This document shows, piece after piece, positions 41,200 through 50,410 of a stretch of 64,000 nt of DNA. Position 1 is the stretch's first letter, and each line of letters starts with the position of its first letter. The notes below the pieces were generated by a model. It had not been told where the DNA came from. It did no database searches and saw only the letters and a program-made list of their open reading frames with translations. The position numbers and the translations under genes are program-made. The DNA is from Candidatus Hemicellulosilyticus sp. P3 (GTDB lineage: Bacteria; Bacteroidota; Bacteroidia; Bacteroidales; P3): positions 124,001-188,000 of the forward strand of contig LPNH01000003.1 in the NCBI GenBank assembly GCA_001543385.1, given 5' to 3'.

Positions 41200-42981
41200 T
41201 TAATCCGTAAACCCCAACTCTTTTCTCAGAAATGTGCTGCAGTCCTCGAAAGTTTTGAAGGTGTGTTCCTCCGGAACGACATCGGGAATAACATCCATCT
41301 TTTTCAGCATATAAAGAGGCTGGGGTTGAATGATGGTCATAAGCACCATGATATTGCGGGCCTGCAGGTCTTTGATGGCCGTCTCCATGGCATAAAGTCC
41401 GGACTGGTCCATGAAGCTGACCAGTTTCATCCGGATAACCACCACCTTTGCATGGTCGGGCACGTCGCTCATCACCTCCTGGAACCGGGTGATGGAACCG
41501 AAGAAGATAGGACCGTTGAGCCGTTGGATGTATATATGTTGGAGCATCTCGTCGCTGATGCCGGTCTCGTCATGCCACGGTATCGTTTTGTCAAAACCTG
41601 CCGCGCCAAGCTGGGTGGGGTGCCGGCTTACATCGCTGGCCATATCCGAAGAGCTGTAACCTCCCTCCACAAGGTCGCTGGCTCGTTTCATGAACAGCAC
41701 GCAGGCGATGACCATGCCGATACCCACTGCCGTCAGCAGGTCTACAAAGACGGTGGTGAAAAAAACTACGAGTAACACCACGGCGTCGGCTCGCGGAATC
41801 TTGAGAAGGTCTTTGAAACCTTTGAAGTCGATAATGCTCCATCCCACGGTGATAAGAATGCCGGCCAGCACTGAGAGCGGTACATATTTGACCAGGCTGC
41901 CCAGTCCGAGCAGAATGGCAAGCAACAGCAACGAGTGTGTCATGCCGCTGACCCGGGTGCGGCCACCGCTCTTCACGTTGACCACGGTGCGCATGGTTGC
42001 ACCTGCGCCGGCTATGCCACAGAAAAGGCCGGCAATGGTGTTGCCGACACCTTGTCCGATCAGTTCGCGGTTGCTATTGTGTTTCGTCTTGGTGATGTTA
42101 TCGGCCACGACAGAGGTGAGCAGCGTGTCGATAGAGCCGAGTCCGGCTAATGTCAATCCCGGCACCAGTGCGGCTTTGACGATTGCCATCCAGTCTAATC
42201 CTGAGAGCGGTATGTCGGCCCGGGCGAAAAAGGGCATGGGCAGGCCGGCCGGAATGTCACCGATGGTGAGTTGCGCCGGCAAGTGGCAGAATAACGACAC
42301 CACCGTCACGACAATCAAGGCTATCAGGGTGGCAGGCACCTTTTTGGTGAGCAGCGGGAATAGATAGATAATGGCAACCGTGCCTAATCCAAGCAGCAGC
42401 GCTGTGGTTGAGATGCCGTCTGCGAGGTGTTGTGGCAATTCGGTCAGCATATCGACCACCAGCACCGGCGATTTTTGGCCTATCAGCGGGTAAAGCTGCT
42501 GCAGGATGATGATAACGCCGATGCCGCTCATGAATCCCGAGAGCACAGGGTAGGGGATGTAGCGTATGTATTTGCCTATTTTGATGATTCCGAACAGTAT
42601 CTGAAACAATCCGCAGAATACACCGGCCATTGACATGCTCACTAAAACAGCCGACAGACTGCCCTGCGAGGCGGTCCAGGCACCGGATATCAACGATGCT
42701 GTGATGACGGTCATAGGGCCTGTGGGACCGCTGATTTGGCATTTGGTTCCGCCAAAGAGCGAAGCAAAGAACCCCAACAATGTCGCGCCAATCAATCCGG
42801 CCAAGGCGCCGATGGAAGCCGCAGCGGGATGGTCAATACCTCCAAACGCCTGTATTCCGAACGCCAAAGCTAATGGCAGCGCCACGATGCCGGCCGTTAT
42901 ACCGCCGAAGATGTCGCCTTTCAGTGTCGATTCAGTTTTTTGATTCTTTGGTTCTTTATTTTTCATTTCTCCAGTCTTCAT
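41200..42981 (-). CDS. SulP-family anion transporter with STAS domain
   Basis: The 593-residue membrane protein begins DIFGGITAGIVALPLALAFGIQ, the SulP signature, and shows GPTGPMTVITASL and many hydrophobic helices up to about residue 430. A cytosolic STAS domain follows (about 470-590) with VVVIRMKLVSFMDQSGLYAMETAIKDL, where DQSG is the usual D-x-S-G loop. SulP transporters carry sulfate, bicarbonate, fumarate or other anions; nothing in the window points to one of these. It is monocistronic, with its own promoter at 43025-43032. Between STAS and membrane domains is a Ser-rich linker of about 45 residues. Confidence 0.9.
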   Translation of the reverse strand: MKTGEMKNKEPKNQKTESTLKGDIFGGITAGIVALPLALAFGIQAFGGIDHPAAASIGALAGLIGATLLGFFASLFGGTKCQISGPTGPMTVITASLISGAWTASQGSLSAVLVSMSMAGVFCGLFQILFGIIKIGKYIRYIPYPVLSGFMSGIGVIIILQQLYPLIGQKSPVLVVDMLTELPQHLADGISTTALLLGLGTVAIIYLFPLLTKKVPATLIALIVVTVVSLFCHLPAQLTIGDIPAGLPMPFFARADIPLSGLDWMAIVKAALVPGLTLAGLGSIDTLLTSVVADNITKTKHNSNRELIGQGVGNTIAGLFCGIAGAGATMRTVVNVKSGGRTRVSGMTHSLLLLAILLGLGSLVKYVPLSVLAGILITVGWSIIDFKGFKDLLKIPRADAVVLLVVFFTTVFVDLLTAVGIGMVIACVLFMKRASDLVEGGYSSSDMASDVSRHPTQLGAAGFDKTIPWHDETGISDEMLQHIYIQRLNGPIFFGSITRFQEVMSDVPDHAKVVVIRMKLVSFMDQSGLYAMETAIKDLQARNIMVLMTIIQPQPLYMLKKMDVIPDVVPEEHTFKTFEDCSTFLRKELGFTD

Positions 42982-43024
42982 TTGCAGTTGTTTCCGTATA
43001 CATTGGCGAAACGCCGGAAAATTG

Positions 43025-43032
43025 CAAATTTA
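43025..43032 (-). promoter_or_regulatory. -7 element (TAAATTTG) of the SulP gene
   Basis: Minus-strand TAAATTTG matches TAnnTTTG, 44 bases upstream of the ATG at 42981 and just after the truA stop codon. Confidence 0.55.
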
Positions 43033-43055
43033 CAAAAATCATACGTCATTGCTGC

Positions 43056-43799
43056 CTATGAAATAAAATCATACTCAACACGGGTCAGAAAGAGTCCTTG
43101 CGCCGGCATACTCACCCCTGCGGCACATCGGTCTTTGCGCTCGATGATGTTGCGCAACCCTGCTGCAGTCAGTTTTCCGCGGCCCACATCGAGCAAGGTC
43201 CCGGTTATGCTTCGCACCATGTTACGTAAAAAGCGGTTGCTTCGTATGGTGAATACCCATTCGTCGCCCCATTGCTCCCATCGGGCGTCGCTCAAGCGGC
43301 AGATGTTTGTCTTCACTTGTGTGTGCAGCTTGGCGAAGCTGGTGAAATCATCGTATTCCATGAGCACCCGGGCGGCCTCGTTCATGCGGTCGATGTCGGG
43401 TTGAAAATAGATGCGGCTGTATAGCCCTTGCCGGAACGGGAGCCGCTTGTCCGACACATGATATTGATAGGTGCGAGCCACGGCATCAAAGCGGGCGTGT
43501 GCCTTGTCGGCCACGGGGAAAATGCCGAACACAGCGATGTCGGCCGGCAAAAACGAATTCAGTTTGAAGGAGAGCTCTTCGGTATTCAGGCCTTCGCCAT
43601 GGTGGTCGAAATGGGCGTAGAAATCGCTGGCGTGCACTCCAGTGTCAGTGCGTCCGCATCCCACCACCGCTACAGGACAGCGTAGCAGCGTGCTCAGCGC
43701 CTGCTCCAGTGTCTGCTGTACGGTGGGGAGGTTCGGCTGGGTCTGCCATCCGCAATATGCGGCGCCGTTATAGGCGAGGTGGATGAAAAAGCGTGACAT
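43056..43799 (-). CDS. truA: tRNA pseudouridine(38-40) synthase TruA
   Basis: The 247-residue enzyme makes pseudouridine at positions 38-40 of tRNA anticodon stems. The catalytic aspartate is D52 in CGRTDTGVHASDFYAHF. Other conserved parts are YNGAAYCGWQTQPN, ARFDAVARTYQYHV and NRFLRNMVRSITGTLLDVGRG. Length is normal. It is divergent from prmA across a 305-bp spacer and has a -7 element at 43915-43922. It is followed by the SulP gene, which has its own promoter. Confidence 0.95.
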   Translation of the reverse strand: MSRFFIHLAYNGAAYCGWQTQPNLPTVQQTLEQALSTLLRCPVAVVGCGRTDTGVHASDFYAHFDHHGEGLNTEELSFKLNSFLPADIAVFGIFPVADKAHARFDAVARTYQYHVSDKRLPFRQGLYSRIYFQPDIDRMNEAARVLMEYDDFTSFAKLHTQVKTNICRLSDARWEQWGDEWVFTIRSNRFLRNMVRSITGTLLDVGRGKLTAAGLRNIIERKDRCAAGVSMPAQGLFLTRVEYDFIS

Positions 43800-43914
43800 T
43801 GAAAAGTGATAACTAAAGGGTTCGAAATGTTTTAGGGATTTCTATCTGAGCAATCCGCATAGTCTGAGCGAGCAGGATTCATTATGCTCTAAACACTATA
43901 GAGTATTTATCTGC

Positions 43915-43922
43915 AAAGGTAC
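43915..43922 (-). promoter_or_regulatory. -7 element (TACCTTTG) of truA
   Basis: Minus-strand TACCTTTG matches TAnnTTTG, 116 bases upstream of the truA ATG, leaving a long leader. Confidence 0.5.
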
Positions 43923-44013
43923 GCATTATTTCCGTCTTGCCCCTGCCATTCCTCTTTTGCAGGGGCAAAACTACGTTTGCAAAAAGCAATATCTGTATAA
44001 AGATAAAAATATG

Positions 44014-44021
44014 TACCTTTG
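44014..44021 (+). promoter_or_regulatory. -7 element (TACCTTTG) of prmA
   Basis: TACCTTTG matches TAnnTTTG, 84 bases before the prmA ATG at 44105. It rules out starts further upstream in the same frame. Confidence 0.55.
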
Positions 44022-44104
44022 CGTTCGCAATATCGGACTGCGAGCTTCCCGCTTCCGCTCACGAAACTTATATTGTCCATTTTCTCTTATCCAACGAAAC
44101 CACG

Positions 44105-44941
44105 ATGCAATACTTGGTTGTAGAATTCCATTTGCAACAGACCGATCCCTATCGCGATTTGCTTGTCGACGCTTTGGGCAATGAGGGCCCCTACGACAGT
44201 TTTGAGGAAACGGCCGATGGTGTCAAGGCTTATGTTCCACAGACTTGTTATGACGAAAAATTTCTCTACACCGTGCTTGAGTCGTTGAATCTCACCGAGG
44301 TCCGTTTCGAGACATGCGTTTTGCCTGACAAGAATTGGAATGAAGAGTGGGAACGCGGACACAAGCCTGTTTTGGTGGAGGGATTCTGTTGGGTCAGGGC
44401 CCCGTTTCACGAGCGGCGCGACGATGTGGTGTATGATGTAGTGATAGAGCCGAAAATGTCGTTCGGCACAGCGCATCATGCAACGACGTACATGATGTTG
44501 AGTTATTTGCGCGATATCGAACTGACGGGATGCCGTGTTTTGGATATGGGCTGCGGCACGGGTGTCCTGGCCATTTTGGCCGCAATGCGCGGTGCGCAGC
44601 ATGTGGATGCTGTAGATATTGACGAGTGGGCCTATCGCAATGCGGTCGAGAATGTGGAGCGTAATGGAGTCGGGTCGGCAGTCCGTTGTTATCTGGGCGA
44701 CACCTCCCTATTGTCCGACGTGTTTTACGATGTGGTGATGGCCAATATCAACCGCAATATACTTTTGACGGATATGCCACGCTACAGCAGTGTGCTGAAA
44801 AGCGGAGGTGTGCTGTTTTTAAGCGGTTTCTACCATGCCGACGTTGCCGCGATGCAGTCGTGTGCCGCGAAATGGGGCCTGCAGGTTGCAGAAGAACGCA
44901 CACGCGATGACTGGTCGTCTCTTCGGTTGGTAAAACGGTAA
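44105..44941 (+). CDS. prmA: Ribosomal protein L11 methyltransferase
   Basis: At 278 residues it has the PrmA N-terminal L11-recognition domain (MQYLVVEFHLQQTDPYRDLLVDALG to NWNEEWERGHKPV) and a C-terminal class I SAM domain. The SAM loop is VLDMGCGTGVLAILAAMRGA (about residues 144-163), preceded by EPKMSFGTAHHATTYMML, and the catalytic-side motif VVMANINRNIL is intact. It trimethylates L11 in the ribosome. The open frame extends to 43937, but the -7 element at 44014 and the family opening support the ATG at 44105. Confidence 0.94.
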   Translation: MQYLVVEFHLQQTDPYRDLLVDALGNEGPYDSFEETADGVKAYVPQTCYDEKFLYTVLESLNLTEVRFETCVLPDKNWNEEWERGHKPVLVEGFCWVRAPFHERRDDVVYDVVIEPKMSFGTAHHATTYMMLSYLRDIELTGCRVLDMGCGTGVLAILAAMRGAQHVDAVDIDEWAYRNAVENVERNGVGSAVRCYLGDTSLLSDVFYDVVMANINRNILLTDMPRYSSVLKSGGVLFLSGFYHADVAAMQSCAAKWGLQVAEERTRDDWSSLRLVKR

Positions 44942-45025
44942 ATAGTATAAGTCACGAAATTGAACAGAGGTTGATGGCCTGTTCAGGCCATGCTAAGAGA
45001 TAGTCAAACATAATTTGATGAGATT

Positions 45026-46807
45026 GTGATAGTCTGTATTGCAGAAAAGCCGTCCGTTGCACGCGACATAGCCAAAGTGTTGGGAGCCACACAGCCGCAC
45101 GACGGCTACATGGAAGGCAACGGCTACCAGGTGACCTGGACCTTCGGCCATCTGTGTACATTGAAAGAGCCTCAGGACTACCGCACCGACTGGAAGGCAT
45201 GGAGTGTGAGCCGTCTGCCTATGATTCCCGACCGGTTCGGCATCAAACTGATTGCCAATGAAGGCTATGCCAAACAGTTCGCCGTTATAGAGCGGCTTAT
45301 GCAGGCGGCTGACGGCATCGTCAACTGTGGCGATGCCGGCCAAGAGGGCGAGCTCATACAGCGCTGGGTGATGCAGAAGGCGAATGCGAAGGCCCCGGTG
45401 CAGCGGTTGTGGATATCATCGCTGACCGAAGAGTCCATCCGAGACGGTTTCAACCATCTCCGTCCTCAGAGTGATTTCCAATCGCTCTACGAGGCCGGAC
45501 TCTGCCGTGCCATCGGTGACTGGCTGCTGGGCATGAACGCCACACGACTCTATACGCTCAAATACCGCCATTCACAGGGGCAGGTCATCAGCGTGGGACG
45601 GGTACAGACCCCTACATTGGCGCTCATTGTCCGGCGTCAGCAGGAAATAGACAATTTCCGCCCCGAGCCTTACTGGGTGTTGGCCACACGTTATCGCGAC
45701 ACTCTCTTCACCGCCACACAGGGCAAAATCCGCAATGAGACCGAGGCGCAGCAGGCGTTGCAGTCCGTCGCGGGCCGTGATTTTACGGTGACAGCAGTCA
45801 CGCAGAAGAAAGGCAGCGAGGCGCCGCCGCGTCTTTTTGACTTGACAAGTTTGCAGGTGGAGTGCAATAAGAAATACGGCTTTTCGGCTGACGAGACATT
45901 GCGTCATATTCAGAGTCTCTACGAGAAAAAACTGACCACTTATCCGCGTGTCGACACCACCTACCTGAGCGACGACATCTACGCCAAATGTCCCGCCATC
46001 CTGCAGGGCATGACCCCCTACGCCCCCTTGGTGCAACCGTTGATGGGTGCCAAGTTGCACAAAAGCAAAAAGGTTTTCGACTCGTCGAAAGTCACCGATC
46101 ACCATGCCATTATACCGACAGGTGTCGACCCGGCCGCCATCAGTGTCAGCCTGCAGGAAAAGCAGGTCTACCATTTGGTGGCACAGCGTTTCATAGCCAT
46201 TTTCTATCCAGACTGCAAATTCAGCACGACAACGGTGCTCGGAGCGGTGGAAAAGGTTGCTTTCAAAGTCTCCGGCAAACAAATCCTCGAAGACGGCTGG
46301 CGTGTTGTGTTCGGTGGTAAGTCTGGCGAATCTGTTGAATCTGATACATCTGACAAAGAGCAGGTCCTGCCCGCCTTCAAGGAAGGCGAACATGGGCCGC
46401 ATGAGCCTGCGTTGTCCGCCAAGCAGACCACGCCACCTGAACCTTACACCGAAGCCACTTTACTGCGAGCCATGGAGACGGCCGGCAAGAACATCGACGA
46501 CCCTGTATTGCGCGATGCACTCAAAGCCAACGGCATCGGACGTCCTTCGACCCGCGCCGCCATCATCGAGACCCTCTTTCGGCGCAATTATATACGCAAA
46601 AACCGCAAGCGACTCATCCCTACCGATGACGGGATGCGTCTCATTGGGCTCATACAGGACGAATTACTTAAAAGTGCCGAGCTGACTGGCCGATGGGAGA
46701 AGAAACTGCGTGACATCGAAGCGCATCAATACGACGCACGTCAGTTCATGGACGAGATGAAATCCATGGTGATACAGCTTGTCGAGACAGTCCGTTCCAT
46801 ACCGTAA
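45026..46807 (+). CDS. topB: DNA topoisomerase III (type IA)
   Basis: The 593-residue enzyme has the TopB opening MIVCIAEKPSVARDIAKVLGA, a TOPRIM domain with NCGDAGQEGELIQRW, SVGRVQTPTLALIVRRQ and the active-site region LTTYPRVDTTYLSDD, where the tyrosine of YPR is catalytic. The C-terminal half has HHAIIPTG, ATLLRAMETAGK and 'GIGRPSTRAAIIETL'. No C-terminal zinc-finger extension is present. It decatenates DNA and removes negative supercoils. The start is a GTG; no in-frame ATG precedes the conserved opening. An inverted repeat (ATGGCCTG/CAGGCCAT, 44974-44991) lies upstream. Confidence 0.93.
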   Translation: MIVCIAEKPSVARDIAKVLGATQPHDGYMEGNGYQVTWTFGHLCTLKEPQDYRTDWKAWSVSRLPMIPDRFGIKLIANEGYAKQFAVIERLMQAADGIVNCGDAGQEGELIQRWVMQKANAKAPVQRLWISSLTEESIRDGFNHLRPQSDFQSLYEAGLCRAIGDWLLGMNATRLYTLKYRHSQGQVISVGRVQTPTLALIVRRQQEIDNFRPEPYWVLATRYRDTLFTATQGKIRNETEAQQALQSVAGRDFTVTAVTQKKGSEAPPRLFDLTSLQVECNKKYGFSADETLRHIQSLYEKKLTTYPRVDTTYLSDDIYAKCPAILQGMTPYAPLVQPLMGAKLHKSKKVFDSSKVTDHHAIIPTGVDPAAISVSLQEKQVYHLVAQRFIAIFYPDCKFSTTTVLGAVEKVAFKVSGKQILEDGWRVVFGGKSGESVESDTSDKEQVLPAFKEGEHGPHEPALSAKQTTPPEPYTEATLLRAMETAGKNIDDPVLRDALKANGIGRPSTRAAIIETLFRRNYIRKNRKRLIPTDDGMRLIGLIQDELLKSAELTGRWEKKLRDIEAHQYDARQFMDEMKSMVIQLVETVRSIP

Positions 46808-46863
46808 TTTCATACAACAGGCATATCGGCCGGTTTTTCACTATATCATTAAAACATAATTAT

Positions 46864-47700
46864 TTGACACGAAGGAAAGTAATATTGATCACTGGAGCCA
46901 GCAGCGGCATCGGCTATGAAACCGCCCGTGCCTTGGCAAAAGACGGTCACATTGTCTATGCGGCGGCCCGAAGAGTGGAGCGGATGGAACCGCTTCGGGA
47001 ATCGGGTGTTCGTGTGTTGCGAATGGACGTGACGGACGACGGATCTATGTGTGCAGGCGTTGAGTCGGTGTTACAGGCGGAACATCGCATTGACGTGCTT
47101 GTCAACAATGCCGGCTATGGTTTCTTTGGCGCCGTCGAAAATGTCTCCATGGTCGAGGCTCGACGTCAGCTGGACGTGAATGTTTTCGGCCTGGCGCGGA
47201 TGTGCCAGCTGGTTCTGCCCGCTATGCGGCGGCAGGGGTCTGGGCGTATTGTCAACATTTCCTCCATCGCCGGCAAGTCCGTATACTTCATGGGCGGTTG
47301 GTATAGCGTCTCCAAATATGCTGTCGAGGCGTTGAGCGACGCCTTGCGTATGGAGGTGCGCCCGTTCGGCATTGATGTCGTGCTTGTCGAACCCGGCCCG
47401 GTCAGGACTGATTGGGGGATAATTGCAGCGCAGCATCTATCGGAAACCTCGTTTGCCACAGATTATGCCAGTCTGGGTGAGAATTGGGCACACACGTTGC
47501 GCCGGGCTTGGCAGTCGCAGTGGCTGTCGTCGCCGACAGTGATCACACGTGCCGTATGTCACGCCGTCAACAGCCGTCGTCCACTTGTCCGCTACCGTCG
47601 TGGACGACTGGCACATGCTGCCGTGTTGCTGCATACCTTGCTCCCCGCCCGCTGGTGGGACGCCATGATGCGTCGATGCGCCAAATTGCGCCTACATTAA
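46864..47700 (+). CDS. Short-chain dehydrogenase/reductase (SDR)
   Basis: The 278-residue Rossmann-fold oxidoreductase has TGASSGIG (10-17), NNAG (81-84), the serine in NISSIAG (S133/S134) and the catalytic Y147-x3-K151 (WYSVSK), making it a classical SDR. The 'ARR' after the second strand (about 35-37) favours NADPH. The product resembles SDR proteins acting on lipids or steroids (VVLVEPGPVRTDW), but the substrate is not defined. The start is a TTG directly before TRRKVILITGASSG; no ATG is available in frame. It is convergent with the ZIP transporter gene. Confidence 0.88.
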   Translation: MTRRKVILITGASSGIGYETARALAKDGHIVYAAARRVERMEPLRESGVRVLRMDVTDDGSMCAGVESVLQAEHRIDVLVNNAGYGFFGAVENVSMVEARRQLDVNVFGLARMCQLVLPAMRRQGSGRIVNISSIAGKSVYFMGGWYSVSKYAVEALSDALRMEVRPFGIDVVLVEPGPVRTDWGIIAAQHLSETSFATDYASLGENWAHTLRRAWQSQWLSSPTVITRAVCHAVNSRRPLVRYRRGRLAHAAVLLHTLLPARWWDAMMRRCAKLRLH

Positions 47701-47712
47701 ACCTTCCGGCCC

Positions 47713-48492
47713 CTAACCTAACGTCACGTCCAGCACCATCATCAGCACAAAGCCCACGGCGAATCCGATGGTGGAGAGATTCGAATGGGTGCCTTGCGAG
47801 GCTTCGGGAATAATTTCTTCCACCACAACATACATCATGGCACCGGCAGCGAATGCCAAGAGATAGGGTAGGGCGGTGCCGAGCGCCGATGCCAGCAGTA
47901 GGATGGCGACGGCTCCGACAGGTTCCACAGCACCGCTCAGGGCTCCGATAAGAAACGAACGTCGGCGTGATTGTCCGGCCGCAAACATCGGCATCGAAAT
48001 GATGGCGCCTTCAGGAATGTTCTGGATGGCGATGCCGATGGCTACGGCCAGCGCGGAACTGATTGTAAGCCCGTTGGCGTTGCCTGCAAATACAACACCG
48101 ACAGCCATTCCCTCCGGCAGATTATGGATGGTGACAGCCAATGCCAGCATGGCGGTGCGTGAAAGGTTGCTGTGAGGTCCTTCGGCCTTGGCCGCGCCCA
48201 GATGCAGATGCGGCGTCAGCGCGTCAACCAGCAGCAGAAAACCTATGCCGGCCATAAAACCCACGGCTGCCGGCAGCACTCCGTTCCAAGTCTCATACCC
48301 GGATTGCGCTCCCGTCTCGATGGCCGGTATCAGCAGCGACCACACGCTCGCCGCAACCATCACCCCGCTGGCAAAGCCCAACAGCGTTTTTTGCAAGCGG
48401 TCGGGCATAGCCCCACGCATAAAGAACACGCATGACGCCCCCAATATTGTACCCGTCCAAGGCAGTAATATCCCGATAATCAGTGCGGTCAT
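47713..48492 (-). CDS. ZIP-family divalent metal transporter
   Basis: At 259 residues with about eight hydrophobic helices, it has the ZIP metal-site motifs HNLPEG (about 122-127) and QNIPEG (about 158-163). The H-rich loop is short (DALTPHLHLGAAKAEGPHSN). GufA/ZupT-type ZIP proteins import zinc, iron or manganese. It is the last gene of a closely spaced minus-strand run (TPR, barrel, thioredoxin-like, YjbR-like, ZIP). The shared direction suggests cotranscription, not necessarily a shared role. Confidence 0.9.
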   Translation of the reverse strand: MTALIIGILLPWTGTILGASCVFFMRGAMPDRLQKTLLGFASGVMVAASVWSLLIPAIETGAQSGYETWNGVLPAAVGFMAGIGFLLLVDALTPHLHLGAAKAEGPHSNLSRTAMLALAVTIHNLPEGMAVGVVFAGNANGLTISSALAVAIGIAIQNIPEGAIISMPMFAAGQSRRRSFLIGALSGAVEPVGAVAILLLASALGTALPYLLAFAAGAMMYVVVEEIIPEASQGTHSNLSTIGFAVGFVLMMVLDVTLG

Positions 48493-48520
48493 GTTTTCCT
48501 GTCATTCAGTGTTTCACATT

Positions 48521-48907
48521 TCAGTGACGGGTGGATTGTTTCTGATTTGTCGTCAGATGGCGGTTCCCGCTGTACTGGCGGCGGACCAGTTCGTAGGAGT
48601 CGCGGGTGAGGGTTCGTAGCAGCCGGGCATCGGATTGGGTTGCGTCGACACCGATCCAGTGTCGGGGTGACATATTGTACGGAGCTGTGACTGCAGGGTA
48701 TTGTTCACGTAAAACGGCGATACGGTCGGGCCGGCATTTGAGGGTGACAATGGTGAAACATCCAGTGTCGAAAAAAGAGAATATGTGGCCATACACATAG
48801 AATGCAAGAACGCCTTGAGCCGCTTTGAAGGCACTGAAAGGCATACGCTCTTCTATATTGTTGCCGAGCGAAAGACAATAGTCGCGATAGGACTCAATGT
48901 CAAGCAT
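48521..48907 (-). CDS. MmcQ/YjbR-family protein
   Basis: The 128-residue protein has the small YjbR alpha/beta fold, recognisable by 'YRDYCLSLGNNIEERMPF', 'FTIVTLKCRPDRIAVLREQYPAVTAPYNMSPRHWIGVD' and 'LLRTLTRDSYELV'. Such proteins have a CyaY-like (frataxin) fold and are often called DNA-binding, though evidence is thin. It is cytosolic. Its ATG is 21 bases after the thioredoxin-like gene and 28 bases before the ZIP gene starts, so it is part of the same transcript. Function unknown. Confidence 0.88.
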   Translation of the reverse strand: MLDIESYRDYCLSLGNNIEERMPFSAFKAAQGVLAFYVYGHIFSFFDTGCFTIVTLKCRPDRIAVLREQYPAVTAPYNMSPRHWIGVDATQSDARLLRTLTRDSYELVRRQYSGNRHLTTNQKQSTRH

Positions 48908-48928
48908 GATAATGACGGATGTGGGGTG

Positions 48929-50395
48929 TCAGAATTCGAATAGACGGCGGGTTGGCGTTGTGTTCCGGGGCCACCAAGGGCCGCGCAGCAGGTAGCCGCT
49001 GGCGGGCCAGGGGGCGGTGTCGCTATAGAGGCTGCCGTCGGGTGCGATGAGGATGAAGGAGGGATAGGCAGTGACACCAAGTCGGTACAGCAGGTCGTAG
49101 TGGGCGTTAAAGTGGACAAAAAGCCAGTTGTAACGGGATGAATGGAGGTTGTTGTGAAGGAAGTGATACATTTTCTGTGGTTCACGGTCGCAGACGATGG
49201 TAAGAAATGCGATGCTGTCGGGAGCGGAACTGTAGACAGTGTCGCGAAAGTGGGCCATGGTTCGCAGTTCGCCCACGGAGTTGGGGTCGTCGACGCGGAC
49301 AAAGGCGATGTATATCCATTGTCCGCGCAGACTGTCAAGAGCGTGAAGTCGGCGGTGCTCGTCAGGCAGGTACAGGTCGAGAAGCCCGGTTGCAGCAGAT
49401 GCGGCGGGCTGCATAGCTACCAGGAGGTTGTCGACCAGGGTGCGATGTTCTTCAAATTTTGTTGTGGCAGACAGATCGTGCAACATGGTCAGCACTTCAG
49501 AGGTGGAGAAGTATAGCGGCTGGTGGTGCATCTCGTGAAGCGACTGGATGGCGACGAGTTCCCGTACACGTTCGTTTCGCAACAGGGGATGGTGTCCGAG
49601 AAGGTCAAGATAGATAGCCGCTTTACCGGATGCCAGCGCGGTGTTGAGCTCCGCGATGCTGATGTGACGGCTGCCTGAAGTGATGCAGTGGTCGAAAAGG
49701 GAGAAGAAGAACTGCATGTAGTTTTCGTCGTGGTAGGGCAGTGGCTGGTCTGCCAGAAGGCGGCTGTAAAGCTGTTCACGGTTGGTGATTCGCAGTTGTA
49801 GTTCGAGTTGAGCCAGTTTGTATGTGCGGTAGCGTTCGAAAAAGGTTGAAGTGTTGGCGAAACGCGTGGCTGCTACAGCATGGCGGAGGGTGTCGAAGTA
49901 AGTTCGGTCAGGGCGGTAGCGTTGATCGAATTGGGTGCGATGGCGCAGGACGACGCTGTCGCATAGCCGGTCGAAAGCGGAAATGGAGAGGTTGAGTTCG
50001 TCGTCGGGTAGTCCGGAGAAACGGATCGGCAGGGTTACCGGGTCGAGGTAGACATTGTGCTGTTCATCAAGGGTCCAGTCAAAGTTGTCGAGATGCATAT
50101 GATAAGTGCGTCCGGGTTCGGCATAAAAAGACTGACTATATGTTTCCACCTGCACCACAACCAGACGGGGGTAGTTGGCGTAGAAAGATAGTTGCAGGTG
50201 TCCGGCACTGTCGATGGTGGTGCTGTCGAGCAATATTTCCCGTTGAGACAATGGATCGGCGTAGCCATAGAGCATTACACGGCGCCCCGCTCCGTCGGCG
50301 AAATTGCCTTCCAAAGTGATGTTATGGCGTTGCGCCCATGACGGAACGGCGCAAAGTGACCACAGCAGCGCGAGTGTGAATCGTAGATTCTGCAT
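48929..50395 (-). CDS. Exported thioredoxin-fold protein lacking the CxxC site
   Basis: The 488-residue protein has a signal peptide (LLWSLCAVPSWAQ), a DUF4369-like N-terminal domain (HNITLEGNFADGAGRRVMLYGYADP), a helical middle region and a C-terminal TlpA/thioredoxin fold. In the last domain the cis-proline loop is present (GVTAYPSFILIAPDGSLYS), but the redox motif is replaced: where relatives read W-C-x-x-C it reads D-D-P-N-S in FVRVDDPNSVGEL. It cannot act as a thiol oxidoreductase. It lies 15 bases after the barrel gene. A structural or binding role in the envelope is inferred. Confidence 0.82.
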   Translation of the reverse strand: MQNLRFTLALLWSLCAVPSWAQRHNITLEGNFADGAGRRVMLYGYADPLSQREILLDSTTIDSAGHLQLSFYANYPRLVVVQVETYSQSFYAEPGRTYHMHLDNFDWTLDEQHNVYLDPVTLPIRFSGLPDDELNLSISAFDRLCDSVVLRHRTQFDQRYRPDRTYFDTLRHAVAATRFANTSTFFERYRTYKLAQLELQLRITNREQLYSRLLADQPLPYHDENYMQFFFSLFDHCITSGSRHISIAELNTALASGKAAIYLDLLGHHPLLRNERVRELVAIQSLHEMHHQPLYFSTSEVLTMLHDLSATTKFEEHRTLVDNLLVAMQPAASAATGLLDLYLPDEHRRLHALDSLRGQWIYIAFVRVDDPNSVGELRTMAHFRDTVYSSAPDSIAFLTIVCDREPQKMYHFLHNNLHSSRYNWLFVHFNAHYDLLYRLGVTAYPSFILIAPDGSLYSDTAPWPASGYLLRGPWWPRNTTPTRRLFEF

Positions 50396-50410
50396 CTCTG
50401 ATTTTCAATT

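Larger units (their letters stand above)
43800..44104. other. Divergent intergenic region truA/prmA with a strong hairpin
   Basis: This spacer of about 300 bases holds the two divergent -7 elements (43915-43922 minus, 44014-44021 plus). Between them lies a perfect 10-bp inverted repeat, TTGCCCCTGC (43938-43947) with GCAGGGGCAA (43960-43969), loop 12 bases, without a T-run on either side. I see no coding frame with family similarity. Confidence 0.5.
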
